Part shown: in pieces, positions 17,921-25,502 of the stretch
How positions within the stretch are numbered: the stretch's first letter is position 1
How the letters are laid out: every line of letters begins with the position of its first letter
Notes under the pieces: model-generated
Databases searched by the model: none
Told to the model about the DNA's origin: nothing
The model's input: only the letters and a program-made list of their open reading frames with translations
Source of the DNA: Lysobacteraceae bacterium NML07-0707
GTDB taxonomy: Bacteria; Pseudomonadota; Gammaproteobacteria; Xanthomonadales; Xanthomonadaceae
Length of the DNA: 64,000 nucleotides
Assembly: GCA_002798295.1 (NCBI GenBank)
Contig: NWQT01000007.1
Location: 58,051 to 122,050, forward strand
Direction of reading: 5' to 3'
Made by a program: the position numbers and the translations under genes

Positions 17921-17939
17921 AACGAGAACTATTCTCGTC
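17921..17939. promoter_or_regulatory. Fur-box-like operator
   Basis: AACGAGAACTATTCTCGTC is a near-perfect 19-bp palindrome (arms ACGAGAA and TTCTCGT) close to Fur-box sequences of the GAGAATNATTCTC type. It lies upstream of the DUF4198/EF-hand/TonB receptor genes in an AT-rich stretch, as expected for iron repression. Confidence 0.75.
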
Positions 17940-17998
17940 TAAAGCCAGAGTCCGTATGACGCTCGCCCAGCGCGGTTCAAGCGGTACTGAAATCCCAG

Positions 17999-18493
17999 TC
18001 AGTCGGCTCTTTTGCGTCTTTTCGGCTGCAACATGGTGCCGCTGCAATTCTCCGCACCGCAGTGGCAAGCCCAGAGTTTTTTGCGCGCTGCGGTATGTGG
18101 CTCGTGCAATACGATGCCGTAGTTATAGGACAGCTCCTCGCCTGGCGCGATATCACGCAGCGCATGGATACGAATTTTGTCCTTGTGGCGACGCCCTTTG
18201 CTGTCTTCGTACAGGATCGCCTCGCAGTTGGGCGAGCAACTATGGTTTATCCAGCGCGCGATATTGCCGTCGATATTGGCATCGATGACATATTCATCAT
18301 TGAGCGTAAACAGAAAGGTATGGCCGTTTTCTTCAAGATCACCGTATTCGGCATCTACTTCTACATGGCTGCGCAGCAGACCCTTATAGCGCACGATACA
18401 TTCCCCCTTGGCAATCATGCCGGTGGCAAATACGCCATTGCCATGAATGGCTGACTGCCTGCGCTCAATGCGTTTTTTGGCGTTTTTACCCAT
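17999..18493 (-). CDS. SET-domain protein with post-SET cysteine motif
   Basis: A 164-residue compact protein matching the SET lysine-methyltransferase fold: AIHGNGVFA at the N-terminus, NHSCSPNC (83-90), ELSYNYG (120-126), and the zinc-binding post-SET CHCGAENC (143-150). These are the S-adenosylmethionine- and substrate-site motifs. The flanking regions are rich in Lys/Arg. The start at 18493 (MGKNAKKR) has GGAAA upstream; in-frame ATG codons at 18505 and 18538 are possible. The substrate in bacteria is unknown. The complete post-SET motif is the eukaryote-like feature. Confidence 0.85.
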   Translation of the reverse strand: MGKNAKKRIERRQSAIHGNGVFATGMIAKGECIVRYKGLLRSHVEVDAEYGDLEENGHTFLFTLNDEYVIDANIDGNIARWINHSCSPNCEAILYEDSKGRRHKDKIRIHALRDIAPGEELSYNYGIVLHEPHTAARKKLWACHCGAENCSGTMLQPKRRKRAD

Positions 18494-18525
18494 CACCGTT
18501 TCCATTGCGACCAAGTCGCCATTGT

Positions 18526-18573
18526 GCCAACAGCACACAGCTGTTGGCCGGGCGGTTATCTAACCTGCCCGGC
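18526..18573. other. Two adjoining hairpins between the DUF2789 and SET genes
   Basis: Hairpin one is GCCGGGC / GCCCGGC (18547-18573) with an inner GGTTA / TAACC pairing. Hairpin two is GCCAACAGC / GCTGTTGGC (18526-18548). They overlap by two bases. Neither is followed by a T-run on the minus strand. They could end the DUF2789 transcript or shape the SET gene leader. Confidence 0.45.
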
Positions 18574-18591
18574 GACAGACAGGCGCTCAGC

Positions 18592-18846
18592 TCAGCGCAG
18601 CGCTTCGCTCAGCTGGTCGATGAGAATCGTCCACGGCGGCTCATCCATGCGCTTTTGCTCGCGGATGAACTGCGCCTGCCCCTCATTCCAGAACGGTGCA
18701 TCAGCCAGCAGCACATCGCCTGAAAGCGGGCGATGCTCAGCGATGAAGTCGGCAATCGCCTCGGGGCTGCTGGGCAAGCCAAGTTGCAGGAACAAGTCGG
18801 TAAAACTGGCGCACTGGTCGATAAATTCGGGGCTATGGTTGGGCAT
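18592..18846 (-). CDS. DUF2789-family protein
   Basis: An 84-residue soluble protein resembling the DUF2789 family: FTDLFLQLGLPS near the N-terminus, a central HRPL...APFW, and the LSEALR end. AAGGAG sits a few bases before the ATG at 18846. Function unknown. It lies immediately beside the IS1595-type insertion, whose left end is about 90 bp upstream of its start. Confidence 0.8.
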   Translation of the reverse strand: MPNHSPEFIDQCASFTDLFLQLGLPSSPEAIADFIAEHRPLSGDVLLADAPFWNEGQAQFIREQKRMDEPPWTILIDQLSEALR

Positions 18847-18934
18847 ATGGTGCTCCTTGGGATTGAAGGCCAATGATGCCGGTTGCAGGTCAAAAACATG
18901 TCAATCGGCGCTTGCTGCCGGCAGCAATATTTAA

Positions 18935-19680
18935 GGGGCTTAGGAAGCAAATATGTGCCAACCACATGCTAACCTCTTGAAATGCTAAGCAAAAATAGGT
19001 ACTACCGCCATTCAAAAATCAGTGAGGCCAAGTTTCGACATCTTTTGCGCCTGTTTGCCATGGACTTGACCGCCACGGATGCAGCGCAGTTGTGTGGTCT
19101 TTCCGTGCGTTCGGTCAATACCGTGTACCAACGTATCCGTGCCCGCCTGGCTCAGGAATGTGCTGCGCAGTCTCCGTTCTCGGGCGAACTTGAAGCCGAT
19201 GAATCCTATTTCGGCTCCAAGCGCATCCGGGGCAAACACGGGCGTGGCGCAGGTGGCAAAACCATCGTCTTTGGCTTACTCAAACGCGGTGACTGCGTTT
19301 ACACCGAAATCGTCCCCGATGCCTCCAAAGCCACGCTGCAAGCCATCATCCGCGGCAAAGTGGACCCCAACAGCATCATTCATACCGATGGCTGGCGAGG
19401 CTACGATGGGTTGGTTGATTTGGGCTTGGACAAGCACTTTCGGGTCAATCACGGCAACAACGAGTTCGTCAAAGGCTCCAGGCATGTCAACGGCATCGAG
19501 TCTTTCTGGAGTTATGCCAAACATCGGCTGGCGCAGTTTCATGGCGTGCGACGTGACAAGTTCGAGCTGCATCTCAAGGAGACTGAGTTCCGTTTCAATC
19601 ACCGCTATCTTGATCTCTACAAGACACTGCTTAAACTGCTCAGAGATGACCCTCTTTGATGCGTTTGCTTCCTAAGCCCC
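18935..19680 (+). mobile_element. IS1595-family insertion sequence (746 bp)
   Basis: Terminal inverted repeats begin GGGGCTTAGGAAGCAAA at both ends, perfect over 17 bases. A direct repeat TATTTAA flanks the element (18928-18934 and 19681-19687) as the target duplication. One intact transposase gene fills it. It appears complete and could be mobile. Confidence 0.85.
18982..19659 (+). CDS. IS1595-family transposase (ISXO2-like)
   Basis: A 225-residue DDE-type transposase of the DDE_Tnp_IS1595 type. It has an N-terminal HTH (LCGLSVRSVNTVYQRIR) and the acidic first motif LEADESYFGSKRIRGKHG. The second Asp lies in IIHTDGWRGYDGL and the Glu in NGIESFWSYAKHRL. The frame is uninterrupted and lies wholly inside the perfect inverted repeats. 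Confidence 0.9.
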   Translation: MLSKNRYYRHSKISEAKFRHLLRLFAMDLTATDAAQLCGLSVRSVNTVYQRIRARLAQECAAQSPFSGELEADESYFGSKRIRGKHGRGAGGKTIVFGLLKRGDCVYTEIVPDASKATLQAIIRGKVDPNSIIHTDGWRGYDGLVDLGLDKHFRVNHGNNEFVKGSRHVNGIESFWSYAKHRLAQFHGVRRDKFELHLKETEFRFNHRYLDLYKTLLKLLRDDPL

Positions 19681-19878
19681 TATTTAAATGCTGGACACAG
19701 CATGCGCACTTTAAGGCCGCTTTTTAAATTTGGTAATTCCTAGCCAAACCGGATCAAATCTTGGAGGATTGGGTCATGAAACATTGTCCTGAATGTAGCG
19801 GAGCCAGACACTACCGCTTGAGTGTAGTGACCCACTGATTTCCTGCTCAGGTGTTACCTTCACTAGAGGAGACACCCA

Positions 19879-20193
19879 ATGAGTGCAGTAATGGTCGAAG
19901 CAATCAAACGTTGGACAGCGCGGCGCAAGTCGGCGCTGGTGCTTGAGATCATCCAGGGCAAGACGACGGTGGCCGAGGCAAGTCGTCAATTTGACCTGAC
20001 CCCGGCAGAGGTTGAGGCTTGGGTAGAGGACGGCAAGCGTGGCATGGAGAATGCCTTGCGCGCCAAGCCCGAGGACGTTCGCCAGCAGTACGAGCGCCAG
20101 CTCAAGGAATTGCAGGAAGCCTATGGCGAAGCGATGCTGGAGCTGCGCGCCCGAAAAAAGCTGGCCGCCCTGCTGGGCACGGACGAGACCTGA
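19879..20193 (+). CDS. IS3-family transposase OrfA
   Basis: A 104-residue helix-turn-helix protein (TTVAEASRQFDLTPAEVEAWVED) followed by a charged coiled-coil-like helix, typical of OrfA in IS3-family elements. AGAGGAG lies upstream of the ATG. Its stop overlaps the orfB start (TGATG at 20191). The frame is intact, but the partner orfB is truncated, so the element cannot transpose by itself. Confidence 0.8.
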   Translation: MSAVMVEAIKRWTARRKSALVLEIIQGKTTVAEASRQFDLTPAEVEAWVEDGKRGMENALRAKPEDVRQQYERQLKELQEAYGEAMLELRARKKLAALLGTDET

Positions 20194-20438
20194 TGGTCAC
20201 GATCCAGCAGGGGCTTCGGGAAGATGGTTTTGAAGTGTCGATGGTCAAGCTATGCCGCTGGTTTGGCGTGGCCAGACGTAGTGTGTACTACCGGCCAACC
20301 AAGGCGACACCGAAGGTCAATCCAGCTTTAGCCGAGCCATCTAATGATGAGACTGAACACTTTAAACCCTTGCTACACAAGCTTTTGAGGCAGACTTCTA
20401 TCCAAAGCATCAGAACTGTTCTGGTCCGGAAAGGCTAG
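20193..20438 (+). pseudogene. Truncated IS3-family orfB
   Basis: Only the first roughly 46 codons are OrfB (the LREDGFEVSMVKLCRWFGVARRSVYYRP-type start, ending PALAEP). The frame then crosses into 29 bp of IS481 and the right end of the outer shell, stopping at 20438. The catalytic DDE domain is missing. The 3' part of a similar orfB is present at 63523-64000. Confidence 0.75.
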
Positions 20439-20446
20439 GAATCACC

Positions 20447-20475
20447 AAAAAACCCGGAAACCTTTGATTTCCGGG
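20447..20475 (-). terminator. Rho-independent terminator of tRNA-Thr
   Basis: On the minus strand, the perfect 8-bp stem CCCGGAAA / TTTCCGGG with a 7-base loop is followed by six T. The broken IS nest ends exactly at the edge of the T-run. Confidence 0.8.
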
Positions 20476-20524
20476 CGTTCCAGCGTGTTTATGCGCGAAC
20501 CTGCAAGATGGCAAAAATGCTTAG

Positions 20525-20600
20525 TGGTGCCGGCTGTCAGACTCGAACTGACGACCTACCGCTTACAAGGCGGTTGCTCTACCAACTGAGCTAAGCCGGC
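20525..20600 (-). tRNA. tRNA-Thr (anticodon TGT)
   Basis: The minus strand folds as a cloverleaf of 76 nt with acceptor GCCGGCT, D-arm AGCTCAGTTGGTAGAGC, anticodon loop CTTGTAA, T-arm GTTCGAGTC, and an encoded CCA after discriminator A. It should decode ACA/ACG-type threonine codons. Confidence 0.95.
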
Positions 20601-20624
20601 TGATGGGCTGGGTATTCTAGCCTA

Positions 20625-21305
20625 TCAACAGCGGATGTTTTGCACTCCGGGGGCATTGATGGCGCGACGCTGGGCGGCGGCATTGAAACCTGCCGGGGCT
20701 TCCACATCCAGCCAGAAGCGGCTGCCGTTTGCGTTTGGCAGCAACTGCGCGCGGAAACCTTTGGCGCGCAATGCCGCCTGATGGCGGCGGGCGTTTTCTT
20801 CGCTGCCAAAACGCCCCAGGGCAATGCCGTTTTGCTGCTCGCCCTGTTTAATGACCACCAGGTCGTTGAATCCGGCTGCGCGCAGCCGTGCGGCCATGGC
20901 GTTGGCTTCTGCGGCACTGGCAAGCGGCGGCAGTTGTACGTTGTAACCACGATGACTGCCGGGCGCCTGGCGCAGTTTTACCTTAGCCCCGATACCGCGC
21001 AGACTGGCGGCCGCAGCATTGGCTTGGGAGGTTTCGGCAAACGGGCCAAAACTTGCACATACCGATTCGCCCTGCGCAGTGGATGCAGTCACATCCACTT
21101 GCGGCTGTAGCGCATGCAGCTGGGCTTGCCCACCAGCTGTTGTAACCGGGGGCGGGTCGCCGGAGGCTTGCAGCAATTCCAGGCGCGGGATGGAGGGATC
21201 GACCTGTGCGCCGGACTCGGCAAGCTGCGGGCGATGCAAAGCCCACCAAGCAAGCACGCCCAGGTTCATGACCACCAACCACACCAGCAACATTCGCGCA
21301 AACAT
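20625..21305 (-). CDS. SPOR-domain membrane-anchored protein
   Basis: A 226-residue protein with one N-terminal membrane helix (MLLVWLVVMNLGVLAWWAL) and a C-terminal SPOR repeat region (GYNVQLPPLAS...AGFNDLVVIKQGEQQNGIALGRFG). SPOR domains bind denuded septal peptidoglycan. The start at 21305 lies 7 bp after the coaX stop, whereas the frame is open further upstream inside coaX. It is the third gene of a birA-coaX-SPOR operon, an order seen in xanthomonads. Confidence 0.85.
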   Translation of the reverse strand: MFARMLLVWLVVMNLGVLAWWALHRPQLAESGAQVDPSIPRLELLQASGDPPPVTTAGGQAQLHALQPQVDVTASTAQGESVCASFGPFAETSQANAAAASLRGIGAKVKLRQAPGSHRGYNVQLPPLASAAEANAMAARLRAAGFNDLVVIKQGEQQNGIALGRFGSEENARRHQAALRAKGFRAQLLPNANGSRFWLDVEAPAGFNAAAQRRAINAPGVQNIRC

Positions 21306-21312
21306 GGGCAGA

Positions 21313-22032
21313 TTATGCCTGATTGCCGCAGCTTGCCCACTGCGCCAAGCCCGCCAGCACCAGATGCGGCTGATGCCGTGCGTCGGGAAAATTGGGCAAA
21401 AGTGCCTCCGCACCGCCGCCATGCAGGCACAGCGTGGGCGGCGTGCCCAATCTGGCTGCTGCTTGCTGGCGGCTGGTTTCAATCAGCGCCAGTGCCGCAC
21501 CCTGGCAACCTGCGGCAAGTGCATCCAGCGTATTGTCGGCAAAGTCCCCCCCCATTCCGCCCGCCAACGGTAATTGCGCGGCGCGCGCGTGCAGGCTCTG
21601 GCGCATCAGGCTGGGCGATGGCGCGATTTTGCCGCCCAGGTGATGGCCATCGGCTGCCAGCAAGTCCACGGTCAGCGCCGTACCTACACCGACGATGAGC
21701 ATGGGCTGCGCCAATGCGCTGGCTGCAAGCAAGGCTAAAAAGCGGTCAACGCCCAGTTTTTCCGGGTGGGCATAAGCAATGCGCAGGCGACCGGCACGGG
21801 CGCTGGTGCGGGCGAATGAAACCCGTGCAAAGCGCTCAAGCAGCACTGCAAGCAATGCTTGCCGCAGCACGGGTGAGGCCACCGACGATACCCAGGCGGT
21901 TTCGCCATGCACCTCATCCGGCAGTGCAGCCAGCCAGTCAGGCTGCTGATGCGCCAGATAGCGCACTTCATGCAGATTCTGTGCGTATTTCAGCCGGGTA
22001 TTGCCCAGGTCAAACAGCCATTCACGCATCAT
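21313..22032 (-). CDS. coaX: Type III pantothenate kinase
   Basis: A protein of about 239 residues for the first step of CoA synthesis. It shows the ASKHA-fold motifs FDLGNTRLKY (phosphate loop), GVDRFLALLAA and GTALTVDLL. Its start (ATGATG at 22032/22029) overlaps the last codons of birA by about 10 bp, so translation is coupled. Together with coaE at 5636-6286 this window carries both the first and last enzymes of the pathway. Confidence 0.9.
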   Translation of the reverse strand: MMREWLFDLGNTRLKYAQNLHEVRYLAHQQPDWLAALPDEVHGETAWVSSVASPVLRQALLAVLLERFARVSFARTSARAGRLRIAYAHPEKLGVDRFLALLAASALAQPMLIVGVGTALTVDLLAADGHHLGGKIAPSPSLMRQSLHARAAQLPLAGGMGGDFADNTLDALAAGCQGAALALIETSRQQAAARLGTPPTLCLHGGGAEALLPNFPDARHQPHLVLAGLAQWASCGNQA

Positions 22033-23014
22033 TCGTCCTCACACTGACTTCTGCCGAATGCAGTATTTGCTCGCCATTTTCGGCCAGCACCCGCAGCCCG
22101 CCGTTTTCGGCCAGCCCCAACACCTGTGCATGGAAATCACCCGCAGCCGTCTTGACCTCGATACAGCGCCCGGCAAGGGCGTCCAGCGCCTGCCAGCGCG
22201 GCAAAAATGGCTTTAGCCCCTGTGCATCAAACGCTTCCAGCGCAGGCAGCAGATGCTCAAGCAATGTGACCAGCAGCGCATTGCGTGAAGGTGTCTGCCC
22301 CAACGCACCGGCCAAGTCCACCCAAGCCTGGTCGATATGCTGCGCAAAAGCCGGTGGCATGCGGACATTCAAGCCCAGCCCGATCACCGCACGCGCCTTG
22401 CCGCCAGGCTCACTGCCGCCTTCCACCAGCAGGCCGCCCAATTTGCGCTCGGCCAGCCAGACATCATTCGGCCATTTCAGCCGTATATCCAGCCCAGTGT
22501 GCTGGCGCAGGGCTTCGGCCACGGCAATCCCTGCCACCAGGCTCAGGCCGGCAAGACGGGCAAGTCCGGCACCAAAGCGCCTGTCCAGCGATAAATACAG
22601 ATTGGCCGCCAGGGGCGATGCCCAATGCCGCCCGCGCCGTCCACGGCCTACCGTTTGCTGCTCGGCCAGCAATACCCGAGCCCCTTGAGCCGGTGCAGGC
22701 TGCGCCAGCAAGGCCTCATTGGTGGAGGCGATGCACCAAGCGACCTGCAAGGACTCAAGCCTGGCCTGTGCAGCAGCCGAAAGCTGCGCACAGACAGCCG
22801 CAGCATCCAGCAGTTGCAGTGGTTGCGCCAGTGCGTATTCGCCTGCCTTGGTTGCGATGATTTCAATCCCCGACTGGCGCAGCGCCGCGACATGCCGTGC
22901 CAGCGCCTCCTGCGAAAGCGCATGACTGGCGGCAAATAGCGCCGCATCGACAGGCGCACGCTGCAGGGCTTGCAGCAGTGTGCGGTGAAAACTCTCAGCT
23001 GGGGAATCACTCAT
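22022..23014 (-). CDS. birA: Biotin-protein ligase / biotin operon repressor
   Basis: A 330-residue protein that activates biotin with ATP and attaches it to the acetyl-CoA carboxylase carrier. An N-terminal winged helix (residues about 10-60) suggests the repressor type. The ligase core has GRGRRGRHW (about 123-131), KWPNDVW and the GGLLVEG strand. An in-frame ATG 36 bp upstream (23050) is a possible alternative start; neither has a strong ribosome site. It overlaps coaX downstream. Confidence 0.9.
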   Translation of the reverse strand: MSDSPAESFHRTLLQALQRAPVDAALFAASHALSQEALARHVAALRQSGIEIIATKAGEYALAQPLQLLDAAAVCAQLSAAAQARLESLQVAWCIASTNEALLAQPAPAQGARVLLAEQQTVGRGRRGRHWASPLAANLYLSLDRRFGAGLARLAGLSLVAGIAVAEALRQHTGLDIRLKWPNDVWLAERKLGGLLVEGGSEPGGKARAVIGLGLNVRMPPAFAQHIDQAWVDLAGALGQTPSRNALLVTLLEHLLPALEAFDAQGLKPFLPRWQALDALAGRCIEVKTAAGDFHAQVLGLAENGGLRVLAENGEQILHSAEVSVRTNDA

Positions 23015-23112
23015 CGGCGCATTATCACCGCTTGCGCCCTGCGCATTCACCTGCCAAATTCCAAGCCGCGCTATAGTGCGGCCTGTTTATGGATGGCCGC
23101 CCCGGGAAAATC

Positions 23113-23352
23113 ATGTCGCGCCTGCTCGCTATCAGCTTGATGTTGCTGCCCTGCCCCGTGGCCTTTGCACATTCGGGTAGTGGCGATGACAGCACCGCAC
23201 AAACCACTCAGGCGCGCCCGGCAGATATGCGCGAAGATGGCGTCCAGCGTCGTGAAATGACTGCGGCCGAGCGCAAGCCCGGTGCAACCGGGAGTCGTAA
23301 CAATCGCGCACCGCAGCGCTGGCACGGCTTTTTGCCCGGCATGTTTCGCTGA
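23113..23352 (+). CDS. Small secreted protein of unknown function
   Basis: A 79-residue protein with a clear signal peptide (LLAISLMLLPCPVAFA-H). The short, charged mature region is rich in Arg, Gly and Ala and carries no recognisable domain. GGGAAAA precedes the ATG at 23113; an in-frame ATG at 23089 would add eight residues. It converges on the sensor kinase gene, whose stop is only 1 bp away. Function cannot be assigned. Confidence 0.55.
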   Translation: MSRLLAISLMLLPCPVAFAHSGSGDDSTAQTTQARPADMREDGVQRREMTAAERKPGATGSRNNRAPQRWHGFLPGMFR

Positions 23353-23353
23353 A

Positions 23354-24733
23354 TCAGCGCTGCCCGGGCAATTTGACTTCAAACCTTGCCCCGCCCAATT
23401 CTTGCGAGGCACTGACCTGCAACTGGCCGCCATAGCCGTGGATGATGTCCTGCACGATGGAAAGGCCGATGCCATGCCCCTGCACGCGCTCATCGCCACG
23501 CACGCCGCGCTGCAAAACCTTGTCGATTTTTTCTGCCGGGATACCAGGCCCATCATCGTCCACGGCCAGCATCACGCCCTTGCCATCCTTTGCAACCGTC
23601 AACAAAACACGCGACTTTGCCCATTTGAAGGCGTTTTCCAGCAAATTGCCCAGTAGTTCCTGCAAATCACCGAGCTCACCGTGGAAGCAGGCCGTTTCAT
23701 CCAGTTCAAATTCACACAGCACGCCTTTGGCAGCGTAGATTTTTTCCAGCCCCACCACGATTTGCTCGGCCTGCGGCAGGATTTCCACCGGCGTTGAAAA
23801 CAGCTTATGGCCGCCCGATGCCGCGCGTGAAAGCTGGTAGGACACCAAGCTGTTCATTTTCTCAAGCTGGGTATTGAGCTCCTCGCGCAGTTCGGCTTCA
23901 CCTGCATCACTATCCAGCCGCGCGCGCAGCACCGCCAGCGGTGTTTTCAGGCTGTGCGCCAAATCGGCCAGGGTATTGCGCTGCCGCTCCAGATGGGTGC
24001 GCTCGCTTTCGATCAGCGCATTGATGCTATCGGTCAGCGGCGCCAGCTCACGCGGATGATGCTCGCTCATGCGCAGCGCCTTGCCAAGTTTGACCCGCTC
24101 AAGTTCGGCAATCACATGGCGCAGCGGACGCAGGCTCCAGCGCAGCGTCAGCATCTGCAGCACCAGCAGGAATACCGCCGCCACACCCAAATAAGTCCAC
24201 AGGGCGCTGCGGAATACATTGATTTGTGCGTCCAGAAGACGGGTGTCTTCCAGCACATGGATGGTGTAGTCGATATCGTCACCGCGCGCACCGGGCGCAA
24301 TGAAACTGCGCGAATAGCGATATACCTCGCCGGGACTGCCATTGATATTGCGCATCGGCAGCGGCCCTTCAAAACGCGCCTCGCCATCCTTGAGCATCTG
24401 CGCCTCCGGCAAGGCAGGCCCTTCGGCCGAGGTCGAGTGCCAGTGACCGCTGGGTACCGACAATTGTGCGTAGAGGCCACTGCCGGGGCGGTCAAGGCGC
24501 GGATCCGGCGCCCGGTAAGGCGGAATCAGATAGCCGTCGATATCAAATTCGGTGCCAGCGGTATAGGCCAGCGCATAGTTCACCAGCCTGTCGCGCATAT
24601 TGCGCTCGGCAGTGTCGATGAAGGCGCGGTCGAGCGCCAGCCCGACCACCGCCAGAAATGCAATCAGGCCAACGGCCGATGCCAGCAACTGACGGCTGGC
24701 AAGTGAACGTGGACGCCAGAAATAACCGGCCAT
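23354..24733 (-). CDS. PhoQ-like sensor histidine kinase
   Basis: A 459-residue kinase. TM1 lies at about 14-34, a periplasmic sensor region at about 35-175, TM2 at about 178-198, then a HAMP-like segment. The H-box is DLAHSLKTPLAVL (His260). The ATPase domain has NLLENAFKWAKSR, DDDGPGIP and GHGIGLSIVQDI. The AHSLKTPLAVL box is the form found in the PhoQ group. It is paired with the response regulator upstream (24 bp gap), and the PepSY gene lies before that. Confidence 0.9.
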   Translation of the reverse strand: MAGYFWRPRSLASRQLLASAVGLIAFLAVVGLALDRAFIDTAERNMRDRLVNYALAYTAGTEFDIDGYLIPPYRAPDPRLDRPGSGLYAQLSVPSGHWHSTSAEGPALPEAQMLKDGEARFEGPLPMRNINGSPGEVYRYSRSFIAPGARGDDIDYTIHVLEDTRLLDAQINVFRSALWTYLGVAAVFLLVLQMLTLRWSLRPLRHVIAELERVKLGKALRMSEHHPRELAPLTDSINALIESERTHLERQRNTLADLAHSLKTPLAVLRARLDSDAGEAELREELNTQLEKMNSLVSYQLSRAASGGHKLFSTPVEILPQAEQIVVGLEKIYAAKGVLCEFELDETACFHGELGDLQELLGNLLENAFKWAKSRVLLTVAKDGKGVMLAVDDDGPGIPAEKIDKVLQRGVRGDERVQGHGIGLSIVQDIIHGYGGQLQVSASQELGGARFEVKLPGQR

Positions 24734-24757
24734 CGGCGTACTGCTACAGCGTCGCTA

Positions 24758-25444
24758 TCAGTTTTCGCCGCTGCGCGGGATGGCGAAGCGGTAACCCCGG
24801 CCACGCACGGTTTCAATCGGCTTGAGCTCACCATCGGGGTCGAGCTTGCGGCGCAGGCGGCCAATGAACACTTCCAGCACGTTGGAGTCGCGGTCAAAGT
24901 CCTGCTGATAGATGTGCTCGGTGAGATCCGCCTTGGAGACCAGCTCACCGGCATGCATCATCAGATATTCCAGCACTTTGTATTCGTAGCTGGTGAGATC
25001 GACATTCTGGCCATGCACAGTCACCGTCTGTGCCGCCAAATCCAGCACGACCGGGCCGCATTCCAGCGAGGGCTTGCTCCAGCCTGCCGCGCGGCGCACC
25101 AGGGCATTGATGCGGGCGAGCAATTCTTCCACATGGAAGGGCTTGACCAGATAGTCATCTGCGCCCTGTTTCAGGCCATCGACCTTGTCCTGCCAGCTGG
25201 AGCGCGCAGTCAGGATGAGAATCGGAAATTTCTTGTCCTCATCGCGCAGCGCCTTGATGAGCTCCATGCCACTCATCTTCGGCAGCCCAAGGTCGATGAT
25301 GGCGATATCAAACGGGACTTCGCGTCCCATATACAGGCCTTCTTCGCCGTCCTGGGCCGCATCCACCGCATAACCTTCGCGCATCAGGCGGGCGGCCAGC
25401 GTTTCCCGCAACGGGGCTTCATCTTCGACTAGCAAAATTCGCAT
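24758..25444 (-). CDS. PhoP-like response regulator
   Basis: A 228-residue OmpR/PhoB-family regulator. The receiver has the acidic pair ED, phosphoacceptor Asp51 in IIDLGLPKMSG, Thr79 and Lys101 (YLVKPF). The C-terminal winged helix ends VETVRGRGYRFA-like. The ATG at 25444 (MRILLVED) fits the family; the longer frame to 25471 does not. It probably forms an operon with the PepSY gene before it and the kinase after it. Confidence 0.92.
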   Translation of the reverse strand: MRILLVEDEAPLRETLAARLMREGYAVDAAQDGEEGLYMGREVPFDIAIIDLGLPKMSGMELIKALRDEDKKFPILILTARSSWQDKVDGLKQGADDYLVKPFHVEELLARINALVRRAAGWSKPSLECGPVVLDLAAQTVTVHGQNVDLTSYEYKVLEYLMMHAGELVSKADLTEHIYQQDFDRDSNVLEVFIGRLRRKLDPDGELKPIETVRGRGYRFAIPRSGEN

Positions 25445-25502
25445 GACTTGAACTCCACGAGCATGCCGCACTGGCCGCCCTCAATAATGTATTTAACCAA
25501 GC

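Larger units (their letters stand above)
19731..20447 (+). mobile_element. Broken, nested insertion elements (IS1595-like shell, IS3 piece, IS481 scrap)
   Basis: The outer ends are inverted repeats TGGTAATTCCTAGCC (19731) and GGCTAGGAATCACCA (ending 20447). The left shell starts a zinc-ribbon protein at 19776 (MKHCPECSGARHYRLS) with GGAGG upstream. It is cut at 19823 by the left end of an IS3-family element (TGTAGTGACCCAC). The IS3 sequence stops near 20330 in its orfB and joins the last 29 bp of IS481 (20331-20359). The shell's right end (20360-20447) follows. The IS1595 assignment of the shell is by resemblance only: Cys-rich start, and an FKPLLHKLLRQ end like the neighbour's YKTLLKLLRDDP. 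Confidence 0.7.
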
